In this document: positions 34,947 to 43,840 of the stretch, piece by piece
Layout: each line of letters opens with the position of its first letter
Numbering within the stretch: the stretch's first letter is position 1
DNA from: Pelosinus propionicus DSM 13327
GTDB taxonomy: Bacteria; Bacillota; Negativicutes; DSM-13327
Length of the DNA stretch: 64,000 bases
Assembly (NCBI RefSeq): GCF_900114615.1
Contig: NZ_FOTS01000005.1
Coordinates: 99,468-163,467 of the forward strand
Reading direction: 5' to 3'
Made by a program: the position numbers and the translations under genes
Notes under the pieces: generated by a model
The model's database searches: none
What the model was told of the DNA's origin: nothing
What the model saw: the letters and a program-made list of their open reading frames with translations, nothing else

Positions 34947-37205
34947 ATGCAGCGTCTTGCCATACACATAAACGGTATTGTACAAGGGGTGGGGTTCCGC
35001 CCCTTTGTTTATAATCTAGCACAGCACTACCAATTAACAGGCTGGGTGCTGAATAATTCTCAAGGGGTCGAAATTGAGGCAGAAGGAGATTCTCCGACCG
35101 TTTCACGTTTTCTTGAGGAACTGAGTTTTTCTGCACCTCCTCTTGCAGTAATAGAGGAAATGACCGTTAATCTAGTCAATCTGCGTGGAGATACTGAATT
35201 TATAATCCGCTATAGTAGGGAAGAAATGCAAAAAACAGCGTGGGTTTCTCCCGATGTTGCTACTTGTTCTGAGTGTTTAGGAGAAATGACAGACCCTGCG
35301 GATAGGCGGTATCGCTATGGGTTTATCAATTGTACAAATTGTGGTCCGCGCTATAGTATTATTAAAGATGTTCCCTATGATCGAGCTGCTACAACCATGA
35401 ATACATTTCCTATGTGTTCCAGCTGTCAGGCTGAATACGATAATCCCGGTAATCGGCGATTTCATGCCCAGCCTAATGCCTGCCCAGAATGTGGTCCTGC
35501 CTTTCGTCTTCTTACTAGTGAGGGAACACCGATTGCTTGTGATGCCCCCAGAAAAACGAGGCAGCTGATTGCAGCAGGAAATATTGTGGCAATAAAAGGA
35601 ATCGGCGGTTATCACTTAGCTTGTGATGCTCGTCAGGAACAAGCCGTCAGTCAATTACGCACTCGTAAGATTAGAGAAGAAAAACCCTTTGCCCTTATGT
35701 GTGGTAGTATAGAGAGAATCAGACAAATATGTGATGTGTCGAAAGAAGAGGAACTTCTGCTGACAAGTTCTGCACGTCCCATTGTATTATTAACTAAAAA
35801 GTCTGATTCTGATTTAGCACAGAGTGTTGCGCCCGGCACAGATGTTTTGGGTATGATGCTGCCTTATGCTCCGATTCATTGGCTGCTGCTGGAAGAGCAG
35901 GACGTATGGGTAATGACCAGTGGTAATATAAGTGATGAGCCGATTGTTTATAAAGACCAAGATGCTATCAAATTATTAGGACGAATCGCAGATTATTTTT
36001 TAGTGCATAATCGAGAAATTTTTCAGCAAAGTGATGATTCTGTGGTTCGAATAACAGGAAATAAGCGACAAATATTGAGGCGTAGTCGAGGATTTGCTCC
36101 GCAACCTATAAAAATTTCCCAGGAAATGCCGTCTATTTTGGCGGTTGGTGGCGAAGCGAAAAATACTTTTTGCCTGACACGCGGTTCGTTTGCCTTTATG
36201 AGCAGTCATATGGGGGATTTAGAGAATATGGCAACGTATGAGGCGTATCTTGCTGCTATTGAGCATTATAAAAAGTTATTTTCAATTGAGCCTACTCTGG
36301 TCGCCTATGACTGGCATCCAGAATATTTAGCTTCAAAATATGCCTTGTCTTTGCCTATTTCCCATCTGGGGGTACAGCATCATCATGCTCATATTGCCTC
36401 TGTATTAGCAGAGCATAGCATTGATGAGAAGGTCATCGGCGTTGCTTTTGATGGTACTGGCTATGGATGCGATGGAACCTTGTGGGGGGGAGAATTTTTA
36501 ATAGCCGACTGCACAGAATTTGTCCGTCTTGGTCATTGTAAATATTTACCTTTGCCTGGTGGTGCAAAAGCGATTAAAGAACCATGGCGCATAGCGGCCT
36601 GGGTGTTATATAATCTATATGGGCAAGAGTTTGCTGCTTTTGATATTAAATTGAGTCGAAATTTGTCTCCAGGCTGGGAGTTGATGGTACAAGCCGCGGC
36701 GAAGGGAATCAATGCTCCGCTGACTTCAAGTGCAGGCCGCTTATTTGATATTGCAGCAGGCATATTAGGTATTTGTCATACCATTCATTACGAAGGGCAG
36801 GGAGCAATTGAATTAGAGCGGGCAGGGTACAAACAATATGGTCAGGTATTGCCTTATGATATTTCTCAGGCAAGTCCTTATATTTTAGATTTTATGCCTA
36901 CTTTTGCAGCTATGATAGAAGCCGTTCGTAAAGGACGTTCAGTTGAACTTTTAGCAGCTTGCTTTCATGAAACCATAGCCGATGCAGTTGTTACTATGGT
37001 TCGGAAAATAAAAGAGGATACAGGCATACAAAAGGTTGTACTCAGTGGCGGTGTATGGCAAAATATTACTATTTTAGAAAAAGTAGTCGGAATCTTGCAA
37101 CAAGACAGCATAAGTGTTTATACGAATGAGCTTGTTCCACCTAATGATGGGGGTCTTGCTTTCGGACAGGCAGCTGTGGCTGGAGCATGTATAAGAAAGA
37201 GGTGA
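34947..37205 (+). CDS. hypF: HypF, carbamoyltransferase for hydrogenase maturation
   Basis: HypF makes the cyanide ligand precursor of NiFe hydrogenases from carbamoyl phosphate and loads it on HypE. Domains: acylphosphatase (1-90, with GVGFRPF), two zinc-finger pairs (Cys107/110, Cys129/132, Cys157/160, Cys179/182), a YrdC-like domain (about 205-380), and a Kae1-like domain with HHHAH near 478. At 752 residues it is full length. The ATG follows AGAGGGGAC. It opens the hyp run hypF-C-D-E. No hypA, hypB or hydrogenase structural gene lies in the window. Confidence 0.97.
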   Translation: MQRLAIHINGIVQGVGFRPFVYNLAQHYQLTGWVLNNSQGVEIEAEGDSPTVSRFLEELSFSAPPLAVIEEMTVNLVNLRGDTEFIIRYSREEMQKTAWVSPDVATCSECLGEMTDPADRRYRYGFINCTNCGPRYSIIKDVPYDRAATTMNTFPMCSSCQAEYDNPGNRRFHAQPNACPECGPAFRLLTSEGTPIACDAPRKTRQLIAAGNIVAIKGIGGYHLACDARQEQAVSQLRTRKIREEKPFALMCGSIERIRQICDVSKEEELLLTSSARPIVLLTKKSDSDLAQSVAPGTDVLGMMLPYAPIHWLLLEEQDVWVMTSGNISDEPIVYKDQDAIKLLGRIADYFLVHNREIFQQSDDSVVRITGNKRQILRRSRGFAPQPIKISQEMPSILAVGGEAKNTFCLTRGSFAFMSSHMGDLENMATYEAYLAAIEHYKKLFSIEPTLVAYDWHPEYLASKYALSLPISHLGVQHHHAHIASVLAEHSIDEKVIGVAFDGTGYGCDGTLWGGEFLIADCTEFVRLGHCKYLPLPGGAKAIKEPWRIAAWVLYNLYGQEFAAFDIKLSRNLSPGWELMVQAAAKGINAPLTSSAGRLFDIAAGILGICHTIHYEGQGAIELERAGYKQYGQVLPYDISQASPYILDFMPTFAAMIEAVRKGRSVELLAACFHETIADAVVTMVRKIKEDTGIQKVVLSGGVWQNITILEKVVGILQQDSISVYTNELVPPNDGGLAFGQAAVAGACIRKR

Positions 37206-37209
37206 TCCT

Positions 37210-37440
37210 ATGTGTTTAGCTGTACCAGGAAAGATTCTAGCGAGGCAGGATATGCTAGCTACGATTGAAGTAGGGGGTGTGACGCGAAAGGTGAGTGTTA
37301 TGCTTTTGCCTGATGCTCAGGTAGGAGATTTTGTATTAATGCATGCAGGATTTGCAGTTCAGGTTATAGACGAAGAAGAAGCGCAGAAAACCTTGGCCTT
37401 ATTCAAGGAGTTGGAGCAATATGCTGAGCATGACAAATGA
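37210..37440 (+). CDS. hypC: HypC, hydrogenase assembly chaperone
   Basis: HypC is a small chaperone that works with HypD on the Fe(CN)2CO group and delivers it to the hydrogenase large subunit. The essential N-terminal MCLAVPGKI, with Cys2, is present. The 76-residue length is typical. It starts 4 bases after hypF and overlaps hypD by 20 bases. Confidence 0.96.
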   Translation: MCLAVPGKILARQDMLATIEVGGVTRKVSVMLLPDAQVGDFVLMHAGFAVQVIDEEEAQKTLALFKELEQYAEHDK

Positions 37441-38521
37441 AGGCGTAAAAAAAACAGCAGCTTTTTTCACTAGAGAGATTGAAAGATTATCTAAAGGGAG
37501 ATCTCTTCGTTTAATGGAAGTATGCGGTACTCACACTGTGTCGATTTTTAAATCCGGTATTCGTCAGCTGCTGCCAGAACATGTAGAACTGGTTAGCGGT
37601 CCAGGGTGCCCTGTGTGTGTGACGCCAAATGAATATTTAGACACTGCAATTGCTTATAGCAGAAAATCTGATGTTATGATTACGACATTTGGGGATATGC
37701 TAAAAGTACCAGGATCTTCTTCTACGTTAGCTCAAGAAAAAGCACAAGGCTCTGATATCCGTATTGTTTATTCATCCCTGGAAGCCTTGGAATTTGCTGA
37801 AAAAAATCCTGATAAAAAAGTGATTTTTCTGGCAGTCGGTTTTGAAACAACGGCTCCTACTGCAGCTGCAGCCATTTTAATGGCGAGTGAGGCACGTTGT
37901 ACTAATTTTTATGTATTATCAGCTCATAAATTAGTACCTCCTGCTCTCAGGTCATTGCTGGCATCAGGGGAAAGTCATGTAGATGGCTTTTTACTGCCTG
38001 GTCATGTCAGTGCTATTATTGGGCTGCAGCCATATGAGTTTTTAAGTACGGAGTATCATATTCCAGGGGTTGTGGCGGGTTTCGAACCATTAGATATTTT
38101 GCAATCCGTTTATATGCTTATACAGCAGGTTCATGATCAGACAGCAAGGTTGGAGAATCAGTACAGCCGTATTGTGCCAAAAGTCGGAAATCCGTCCGCC
38201 TGTGCTATTTTGTCTCAAGTATATCAGCAGTCAGATGCTGTATGGCGGGGACTTGGCAAAATTCCTGATTCAGGAATGTCCATTCGTGCAAAATATCAGG
38301 CATTTGATGCTCTTTTGAACATACCTATAGTAGTAGAGGAGACAAAAGAAGCCAGTCATTGTCAGTGTGGAAAAGTACTGCGCGGACTGCTTCTGCCGTC
38401 AGCCTGTCTTTTATTTGGAAAAGCTTGTAGACCTGAACATCCCATTGGATCGTGTATGGTGTCTGTAGAAGGTACTTGTGCAGCATGGTATAAGTACGGA
38501 GCAGGGAGGTGGCAGGTGTGA
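37421..38521 (+). CDS. hypD: HypD, iron-sulfur scaffold for hydrogenase maturation
   Basis: HypD holds a [4Fe-4S] cluster and assembles the iron cyano/carbonyl group with HypC and HypE. The signatures MEVCGTHT near 33 and SGPGCPVCVTP near 61 are intact. The C-terminal cluster cysteines appear in HCQCGKVLRG, GKACRPEHPIGSC and EGTCAAWY. Length is 366 residues. ATG 37421 has AAGGAG 10 bases upstream; a second in-frame ATG at 37430 is possible. It overlaps hypC and hypE, so the set is translationally coupled. Confidence 0.96.
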   Translation: MLSMTNEGVKKTAAFFTREIERLSKGRSLRLMEVCGTHTVSIFKSGIRQLLPEHVELVSGPGCPVCVTPNEYLDTAIAYSRKSDVMITTFGDMLKVPGSSSTLAQEKAQGSDIRIVYSSLEALEFAEKNPDKKVIFLAVGFETTAPTAAAAILMASEARCTNFYVLSAHKLVPPALRSLLASGESHVDGFLLPGHVSAIIGLQPYEFLSTEYHIPGVVAGFEPLDILQSVYMLIQQVHDQTARLENQYSRIVPKVGNPSACAILSQVYQQSDAVWRGLGKIPDSGMSIRAKYQAFDALLNIPIVVEETKEASHCQCGKVLRGLLLPSACLLFGKACRPEHPIGSCMVSVEGTCAAWYKYGAGRWQV

Positions 38522-39528
38522 GTAATAAACGTATTCAGCTGGCTCATGGCAGCGGCGGGAAATTAAGCCATGATTTAATAAAAGATATAATGTGGCCTGC
38601 TTTTGCTAATGAGATCCTAGGTGAAATGAATGATGGGGCTCAGCTTCATATTAATGGGTGTCGTCTGGCGTTTTCTACCGATTCTTATGTAGTAAAACCT
38701 TTATTTTTCCCTGGCGGAGATATTGGCAAGCTGGCAGTATGCGGCACAGTAAATGACATAGCAATGAATGGCGCTCTCCCTTCGTATTTAAGTGCTGGTT
38801 TTGTACTGGAAGAAGGCTTTCCTATTTCTGATTTACAGCGCATTGTTGCCTCCATGCAGCAAGCTGCCACAGAAGCTGGAGTCTATATTGTAACCGGAGA
38901 TACGAAAGTCGTTGAAAAAGGAGCAGTAGATGGTATTTATATCAATACTGCTGGGATTGGCAAGATTATGGATGGTATTCATATTTCAGGGAAAAATGCT
39001 TTACCTGGCCAGAATATTATTTTGAGTGGTTATCTAGGTGAGCATTCCTTAGCGGTAATGGGAGAACGTCATGGTTTACATTTTCCTCAAAGTGTACGCA
39101 GTGATTGTGCACCGCTTAATAGTTTGGTAGAGGCGATGCTGACAGCGGTGCCTAAGATTGCTGTCTTGCGAGATCCAACACGGGGAGGACTTGCCACGAC
39201 TCTAAATGAGATTGCTTTGCAATCGGGGGTTGGTATTATGTTAGAGGAAATGGATATTCCAATATCTTCAGCTGTTCAAGCGGCATGTGATATCTTAGGT
39301 TTTGATCCGCTGTATTTAGCGAATGAGGGAAAAGTGATTGTTTTTGTGGAGCAGGAATCGACAAATCAAGTATTGGATATTATGAAACAACATGTTTACG
39401 GAAGTGAAGCACGAGTAATAGGCAAAGTCGTGAAGGAAGCTCGTGGACAGGTTGGCTTACGTACCAGGATTGGCGGCGTTCGATTACTGGATATGCTGGT
39501 AGGTGATCAATTGCCGCGCATATGTTGA
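38518..39528 (+). CDS. hypE: HypE, carbamoyl dehydratase for hydrogenase maturation
   Basis: HypE dehydrates the carbamoyl group on its own C-terminal cysteine to a thiocyanate and gives CN to iron. The C-terminal motif PRIC with the reactive Cys is intact, and the PurM-like fold shows LAHGSGGK near 8 and FSTDSYVV near 53. The frame opens at GTG 38509, but GTG 38518 lies 8 bases after GGGAGG and aligns with family starts. rpoN begins about 15-25 bases later. Confidence 0.96.
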   Translation: MSNKRIQLAHGSGGKLSHDLIKDIMWPAFANEILGEMNDGAQLHINGCRLAFSTDSYVVKPLFFPGGDIGKLAVCGTVNDIAMNGALPSYLSAGFVLEEGFPISDLQRIVASMQQAATEAGVYIVTGDTKVVEKGAVDGIYINTAGIGKIMDGIHISGKNALPGQNIILSGYLGEHSLAVMGERHGLHFPQSVRSDCAPLNSLVEAMLTAVPKIAVLRDPTRGGLATTLNEIALQSGVGIMLEEMDIPISSAVQAACDILGFDPLYLANEGKVIVFVEQESTNQVLDIMKQHVYGSEARVIGKVVKEARGQVGLRTRIGGVRLLDMLVGDQLPRIC

Positions 39529-39542
39529 ATAAGCTATAGGAG

Positions 39543-40940
39543 GTGATTCCTATCAACCTAGGTTATGGTCTTAAATTAGAATTGAACCAAAAGTTAATGA
39601 TGACACCTGAACTGCGGCAGGCAATCGCCATTTTGCAGCTTTCTGCCTTAGAATTGTCAGATATGATCGAACAGGAAATTATGGAAAATCCTGTATTAGA
39701 GATAGCGGAAAAAGAAGCTGATGATCCTGAAGTAGATCCTGTACCCGAAAGTCCAAAAGAGCAGCTGGATGATTACTTGAACTGGGATGATTACTTTAAT
39801 CAAGGAATCGATAAGAAGTCGGAGTATATGGTAGTTGATGATGAAAAAACTACTGTAGAAAAGTTTGTCAAAAATAATATTTCATTGCATGAACACTTGG
39901 AATTCCAATTGCATCTGGCAGTACGCGATGAGACTGCTAAACAAATTGGACATTATCTGATTGGCTGCATTGATGAAAATGGGTACTTATGTGGTACTCT
40001 GTCAGAAGCTGCAGAGATTTTTGGAACAAGTGAAGATAAGGTTTTAGAAGTTCTTAACCTGATCCAGACTTTTGACCCCATGGGTGTAGGGGCACGAGAT
40101 TTAAAAGAATGCTTATTGCTGCAGTGTCAGCAAAAAGGCACTTATACTACAATAGTGGAAGATATTATTTGTCATTATTTGCCGGAAGTGGCAGCGGGGA
40201 AATATAAAGCAATTGCGGAAAAACTGAACTGCAGCCCTCAGGAAATACAACAAGCGGTAGATGTGATTCGTACTTTTGACCCGAAGCCGGGTCGCGCATT
40301 TGGAAATGACCAGTGCAGTTATATTGTGGCAGATATGACTGTGGAAAGAGTCAATGACAAGTACGTGATTACTGTAAATGACACGAGTGTTCCTAAATTG
40401 ACGATTAATCCTTACTATCGTCGTGTGGCGATGGAAGCTGACAGCGAGTCCAAAAAATTTATCGAAGGCCGTTTAAACTCTGCTGTTTGGCTGATTAAGA
40501 GTATTGAACAGCGCCGTCGCACTTTATACAATGTGATGGAAGCGATTATTGAGCTGCAGCAGGACTTTTTTGATAAAGGCGCAAAATTCTTACGTCCTTT
40601 GGTTATGAAGAAAGTAGCTGAAAAGATAGAGGTTCATGAATCTACTGTGAGCCGTGCAATTGCTAATAAATATGTAGATACTCCTCATGGGGTTGTCAGT
40701 TTACGCAGCTTTTTTTCGACAGCTGTACAAAGTAGTGATGGCAGCCAAGATGTATCAGCTACGAAGGTAAAGCAAAAAATTAAAGAGTTAATTAATTCAG
40801 AAGATTCTTCTGATCCTTTTAGTGATCAGGCACTATCTGAAATTCTTTGCCAGCATGGAATGAAAATTTCTAGGCGGACTGTAGCGAAATATCGAGAGGA
40901 ACAGAATATCCCTTCATCAGCAAAACGTAAACGGTATTGA
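39543..40940 (+). CDS. rpoN: RNA polymerase sigma-54 factor
   Basis: Sigma-54 recognises -24/-12 promoters and needs activators such as the LevR-class protein in this window. The N-terminal activator-interacting region (LKLELNQKLMMTPELRQAIAILQLS), the core-binding middle and the C-terminal RpoN box (SRRTVAKYREE) are all present. Length is about 465 residues. The start is odd: GTG 39543 lies inside the near-perfect ribosome-binding site AGGAGGTGAT at 39538-39547. A better-spaced start would be ATC 39552, which would give a protein beginning at NLGYGLKLEL. It follows hypE closely and is probably cotranscribed with the hyp genes. Confidence 0.95.
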   Translation: MIPINLGYGLKLELNQKLMMTPELRQAIAILQLSALELSDMIEQEIMENPVLEIAEKEADDPEVDPVPESPKEQLDDYLNWDDYFNQGIDKKSEYMVVDDEKTTVEKFVKNNISLHEHLEFQLHLAVRDETAKQIGHYLIGCIDENGYLCGTLSEAAEIFGTSEDKVLEVLNLIQTFDPMGVGARDLKECLLLQCQQKGTYTTIVEDIICHYLPEVAAGKYKAIAEKLNCSPQEIQQAVDVIRTFDPKPGRAFGNDQCSYIVADMTVERVNDKYVITVNDTSVPKLTINPYYRRVAMEADSESKKFIEGRLNSAVWLIKSIEQRRRTLYNVMEAIIELQQDFFDKGAKFLRPLVMKKVAEKIEVHESTVSRAIANKYVDTPHGVVSLRSFFSTAVQSSDGSQDVSATKVKQKIKELINSEDSSDPFSDQALSEILCQHGMKISRRTVAKYREEQNIPSSAKRKRY

Positions 40941-40947
40941 AATAATA

Positions 40948-40981
40948 AGAGGCGTAACGCGTAGTTACGTCTCTATCTTTT
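40948..40981 (+). terminator. Intrinsic terminator after rpoN
   Basis: GAGGCGTAAC pairs with GTTACGTCTC (one G-T pair) around a 5-base loop, followed by TATCTTTT. Confidence 0.75.
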
Positions 40982-41142
40982 ATCTGTATTATCTGTGCCT
41001 CTGCGGTTGATTTATCTTCTTGCCAGATTATGAAAATGGCAATGATTGTATGTAGTGAGAAAAGAATGTATACTATACGTTAGATATTGTAGTTTATAAG
41101 CGGTTATTTTGCACCTTTGATGCACACAAGGGAGGGGAAGAT

Positions 41143-41799
41143 ATGGTAGTAGAGTGGGAGATGGCGATTCGATTATTACTGGCCAGTTTTCTGGGCGGTT
41201 TTATTGGCTATGAACGGGAATCACATCATAAAGCAGCAGGACTTCGGACGCATATTTTAGTGTCCATTGGTTCTTGTTTAATTATGATCTTGTCAATTAA
41301 AATCTATGCATCCGTACAAGGATATACAAATGCTGATCCTACTCGGCTGGCAGCCCAGGTAGTCAGTGGCATTGGTTTTCTAGGAGCAGGTAGTATTATG
41401 AAAGAAGGAGCTACCGTTAAAGGATTAACAACAGCAGCCAGCTTGTGGGTGGTATCCGGTGTGGGACTAGCTGTAGGCAGCGGATATTATATGGGAGCCT
41501 TCATGACGACGGGCTTTGTATTTTTGACATTAAGTATTTTATCTCGTATTGAAAAAAAGGATCATCACTCTCTTATGGAATTGGCGATTACAACGATAGA
41601 TACACCTGGGCAAATCGGAAAAATTGCTTCGGTTCTAGGGGTATCTGGCATTCAAATTCGAAATGTAGATGTTCGGGAGCAAAAAGAATTGCTTAAAATA
41701 GTCTTTACAGTATATATTCCTAAGGAAGTAGAACACAATCAGGTGACAGTTGGTCTTTTAAATATTTCTGGGATTACTAATGTAGCATTTGATGCATGA
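41143..41799 (+). CDS. MgtC/SapB-family membrane protein
   Basis: The 218-residue protein has the MgtC N-terminal domain of about five membrane helices with GGFIGYERESHHKAAGLRTHILV near 18-40 and GIGFLGAGSIMKEG near 75. A C-terminal ACT-like soluble domain (about 145-218) follows. MgtC proteins are linked to magnesium limitation and membrane energetics; the molecular role is not settled. ATG 41143 lies after GGGAGGGG. It is a separate unit from rpoN, with a terminator between. Confidence 0.88.
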   Translation: MVVEWEMAIRLLLASFLGGFIGYERESHHKAAGLRTHILVSIGSCLIMILSIKIYASVQGYTNADPTRLAAQVVSGIGFLGAGSIMKEGATVKGLTTAASLWVVSGVGLAVGSGYYMGAFMTTGFVFLTLSILSRIEKKDHHSLMELAITTIDTPGQIGKIASVLGVSGIQIRNVDVREQKELLKIVFTVYIPKEVEHNQVTVGLLNISGITNVAFDA

Positions 41800-41830
41800 T
41801 GGATATGATCATGAATGGGGGTAATGGGTT

Positions 41831-43042
41831 GTGAATTACAATTTGTTGCTGAATATATTAAAAGCAGAGGTATTGCCAACAGTGGGGAGTCCGGATGCTG
41901 GGGCAATTGCTTTGGCTGCTGCTTATGCCAGTGAGACATTGGGGGGAAGATTTGACAGCATTTCCATCAGCGTGAATGCAAAGGTGTATACAGATGCTGC
42001 AGCCATTCCCGGTACAAAGGAAGCAAATTTGGAGGTTGCAGCAGTACTTGGAGCCATCAAAAGACAACCAGAAAAGCAACTATCTATATTAGCGAGTATA
42101 ACAGACGAAGAGCTGGATCAGGGAAAAAACGCATTAAAACAAAAAGACGTTACTATTTCCATTGACGATAGCAAGAACGGTTTATGGATTGAGGCATATC
42201 TTAGATTCGGCCACGAAGAGTGTCATGTTATTATCAAAGATACACATACGAATGTAGTCAGCATTACAAAAAATGGACAATTTATTTTTAAACAAGATGC
42301 GAGTGGGGAGACTGCAAAAGAACGTGCTGTTTTTCAAGGGGATGAAATACGCATTGCAGATATGATTTCTATTGTTGAAAAGATGCCTTGGTATGAGATG
42401 GAATTTCTGCTGGATGGTGTGGAAATGAATTGTTTCGCCGCAGAAATTGGCATTGCAAAAAAAATGGGCCTGGGTATTGGAGCATTCTTTCACTCCCTAA
42501 TAGCCGAAGGTGTACTATCAGATGACATTGTCAATTATGCAAAGATGCTGACAGTCGCTGCTGCTGATGCCTACTTGTCTGGTGAAAGTATTAAGATTAT
42601 GAGCTGCGCAGGCAGTGCAAACTATGGAATAGCAGCAATTCTTCCTGTGTATGCTGCAGGTAAAAAAATAGGCGTTTCCAAAGAACAACTAGCTAGGGCC
42701 ATTGCGATTAGTCTTGGGATTACTATTTATATAAAAGTTCGTACCGATCATTTGCCAACTTTATACGGTTGTCCGGTGGCGGCTGTATCAGGTGCCAGTG
42801 CTGCTATTACATGGCTGAGGAATGGTGATGGCAGAATGATTGCAAATTCCATGAAAAATGTGTTTGGTAACTTGACAGGAATGATTGGTCATAATAGTAC
42901 AAAATGTGGGATAAATTTGTCTATAGCAGCTGCTGTTGCAGTAGAGAGCTCTCTAATGGCCCAGTATCATATTGCTGTTCCGCTCCATAATGGAATGACT
43001 GATAGCACAATTGAACAGATGATTAAGAATTTGGCACAATAG
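41831..43042 (+). CDS. UPF0597/CyuA-like protein (serine dehydratase alpha-like), degenerate cluster site
   Basis: The sequence is collinear with YhaM/CyuA, iron-sulfur enzymes that break down cysteine (and relate to L-serine dehydratase). The AGSANYGI segment near 257 and YGCPVAAVSGAS near 314 are recognisable. The C-terminal cluster loop is changed: where the family reads GMICDG with a second cysteine further on, this protein reads GMIGHNSTKCG, losing the first cysteine. The usual CGC is also YGC. At 403 residues it is otherwise full length. GTG 41831 follows a GGGGGT site. Activity is doubtful or altered. Confidence 0.75.
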   Translation: MNYNLLLNILKAEVLPTVGSPDAGAIALAAAYASETLGGRFDSISISVNAKVYTDAAAIPGTKEANLEVAAVLGAIKRQPEKQLSILASITDEELDQGKNALKQKDVTISIDDSKNGLWIEAYLRFGHEECHVIIKDTHTNVVSITKNGQFIFKQDASGETAKERAVFQGDEIRIADMISIVEKMPWYEMEFLLDGVEMNCFAAEIGIAKKMGLGIGAFFHSLIAEGVLSDDIVNYAKMLTVAAADAYLSGESIKIMSCAGSANYGIAAILPVYAAGKKIGVSKEQLARAIAISLGITIYIKVRTDHLPTLYGCPVAAVSGASAAITWLRNGDGRMIANSMKNVFGNLTGMIGHNSTKCGINLSIAAAVAVESSLMAQYHIAVPLHNGMTDSTIEQMIKNLAQ

Positions 43043-43070
43043 GCAGATAAAATATATGGTTATAGTAATC

Positions 43071-43146
43071 AGGAATGCCTCTTCTATACAAAAAGTATGA
43101 ATGAACATACAATTTGGTATAGTAAGAGGCATTCCTATGTAAATGC
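43071..43146. repeat. Nested inverted repeat, 76 bases
   Basis: AGGAATGCCTCTT at 43071-43083 pairs perfectly with AAGAGGCATTCCT at 43134-43146. Inside, TATAC pairs with GTATA, and innermost GTATG pairs with CATAC. There is no T-run, so it is not an obvious terminator. It lies 28 bases after the UPF0597 gene. Confidence 0.6.
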
Positions 43147-43283
43147 ATGATTTACTAGTAAAAAAACATATATATGGATCGTTAGGGCAAAAAAACTAGA
43201 TCTGGCTAGAGATCAATATTTTTTCGCTTGATTAAATATAACAAAATATTACAAAAAAATACCATGGTAAAATATTCAATAAA

Positions 43284-43292
43284 TGGTATAAT
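43284..43292 (+). promoter_or_regulatory. Candidate promoter of the loaP-PKS operon (extended -10)
   Basis: TGGTATAAT forms an extended -10 element with TATAAT at 43287-43292. No clear -35 box. It lies 550 bases before the LoaP gene and would give a long leader containing a small open frame and a terminator. Confidence 0.45.
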
Positions 43293-43345
43293 TAGAATGT
43301 GCAACAAATTTTCCTTAAAATTCGATTGCGGAGGCGCTAATTGAA

Positions 43346-43444
43346 ATGAGGAAAATGTCATATCCTCAATGTATAAGGGGCAATTTTATGCTTCATGGAA
43401 TGTTTATGTCTATTTTGAAAAATTATCATGTTGTATATCTATAA
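43346..43444 (+). CDS. Possible 32-residue leader peptide
   Basis: An ATG at 43346 lies behind GGAGG (43330-43334, spacing 11) and opens a 32-codon frame ending at TAA 43442-43444. It is in the leader between the candidate promoter and the leader terminator. The peptide has no recognisable motif. It may be chance in AT-rich sequence. Confidence 0.25.
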   Translation: MRKMSYPQCIRGNFMLHGMFMSILKNYHVVYL

Positions 43445-43595
43445 TTGTCTGATAATTCCATTTATTTTGTTAAGAATATACTAAGAAAAGCAAATTATAT
43501 TAGTATACCGACAAAATATAAAAGAATTTGTGAATGAAAGTATTATATCGTATAAATAAAATCTAAGGAGGGCTAACGAAAAATAAAATAGTTTT

Positions 43596-43673
43596 GGACT
43601 AGAGATAAAGAAAAGTCCATTTATTCCCCTATATATAAGTTATATATAAGGGCATAAATGGATATCTTTTTTG
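43596..43673 (+). terminator. Leader terminator upstream of loaP, with an overlapping alternative hairpin
   Basis: TCCATTTAT-CCC-TATATATA pairs with TATATATA-GGG-ATAAATGGA (43616-43661), a stem over 20 bp long, followed by a six-T run at 43667-43672. A smaller upstream hairpin, GGACT pairing with AGTCC, shares bases with the 5' arm and could compete with it. It lies 170 bases before the LoaP start and would stop transcription before the operon unless relieved. The 798-base gap 43043-43840 otherwise holds the inverted repeat, the candidate promoter and the small open frame. Confidence 0.8.
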
Positions 43674-43840
43674 TCCCTAAGTTCTTTTAAGTACCGATTC
43701 GCAAAAAAAATAAAGCTAATTAATCTTATTTATTTCCTTCATGGTGATGATTCTTCTAGCTGTATGATTTTAAGTTAAGCACAATATTCAAATGTTTATT
43801 ATATAGAATTTCTTCAAGTAGAAGCTTTAGGAGGGGTACT

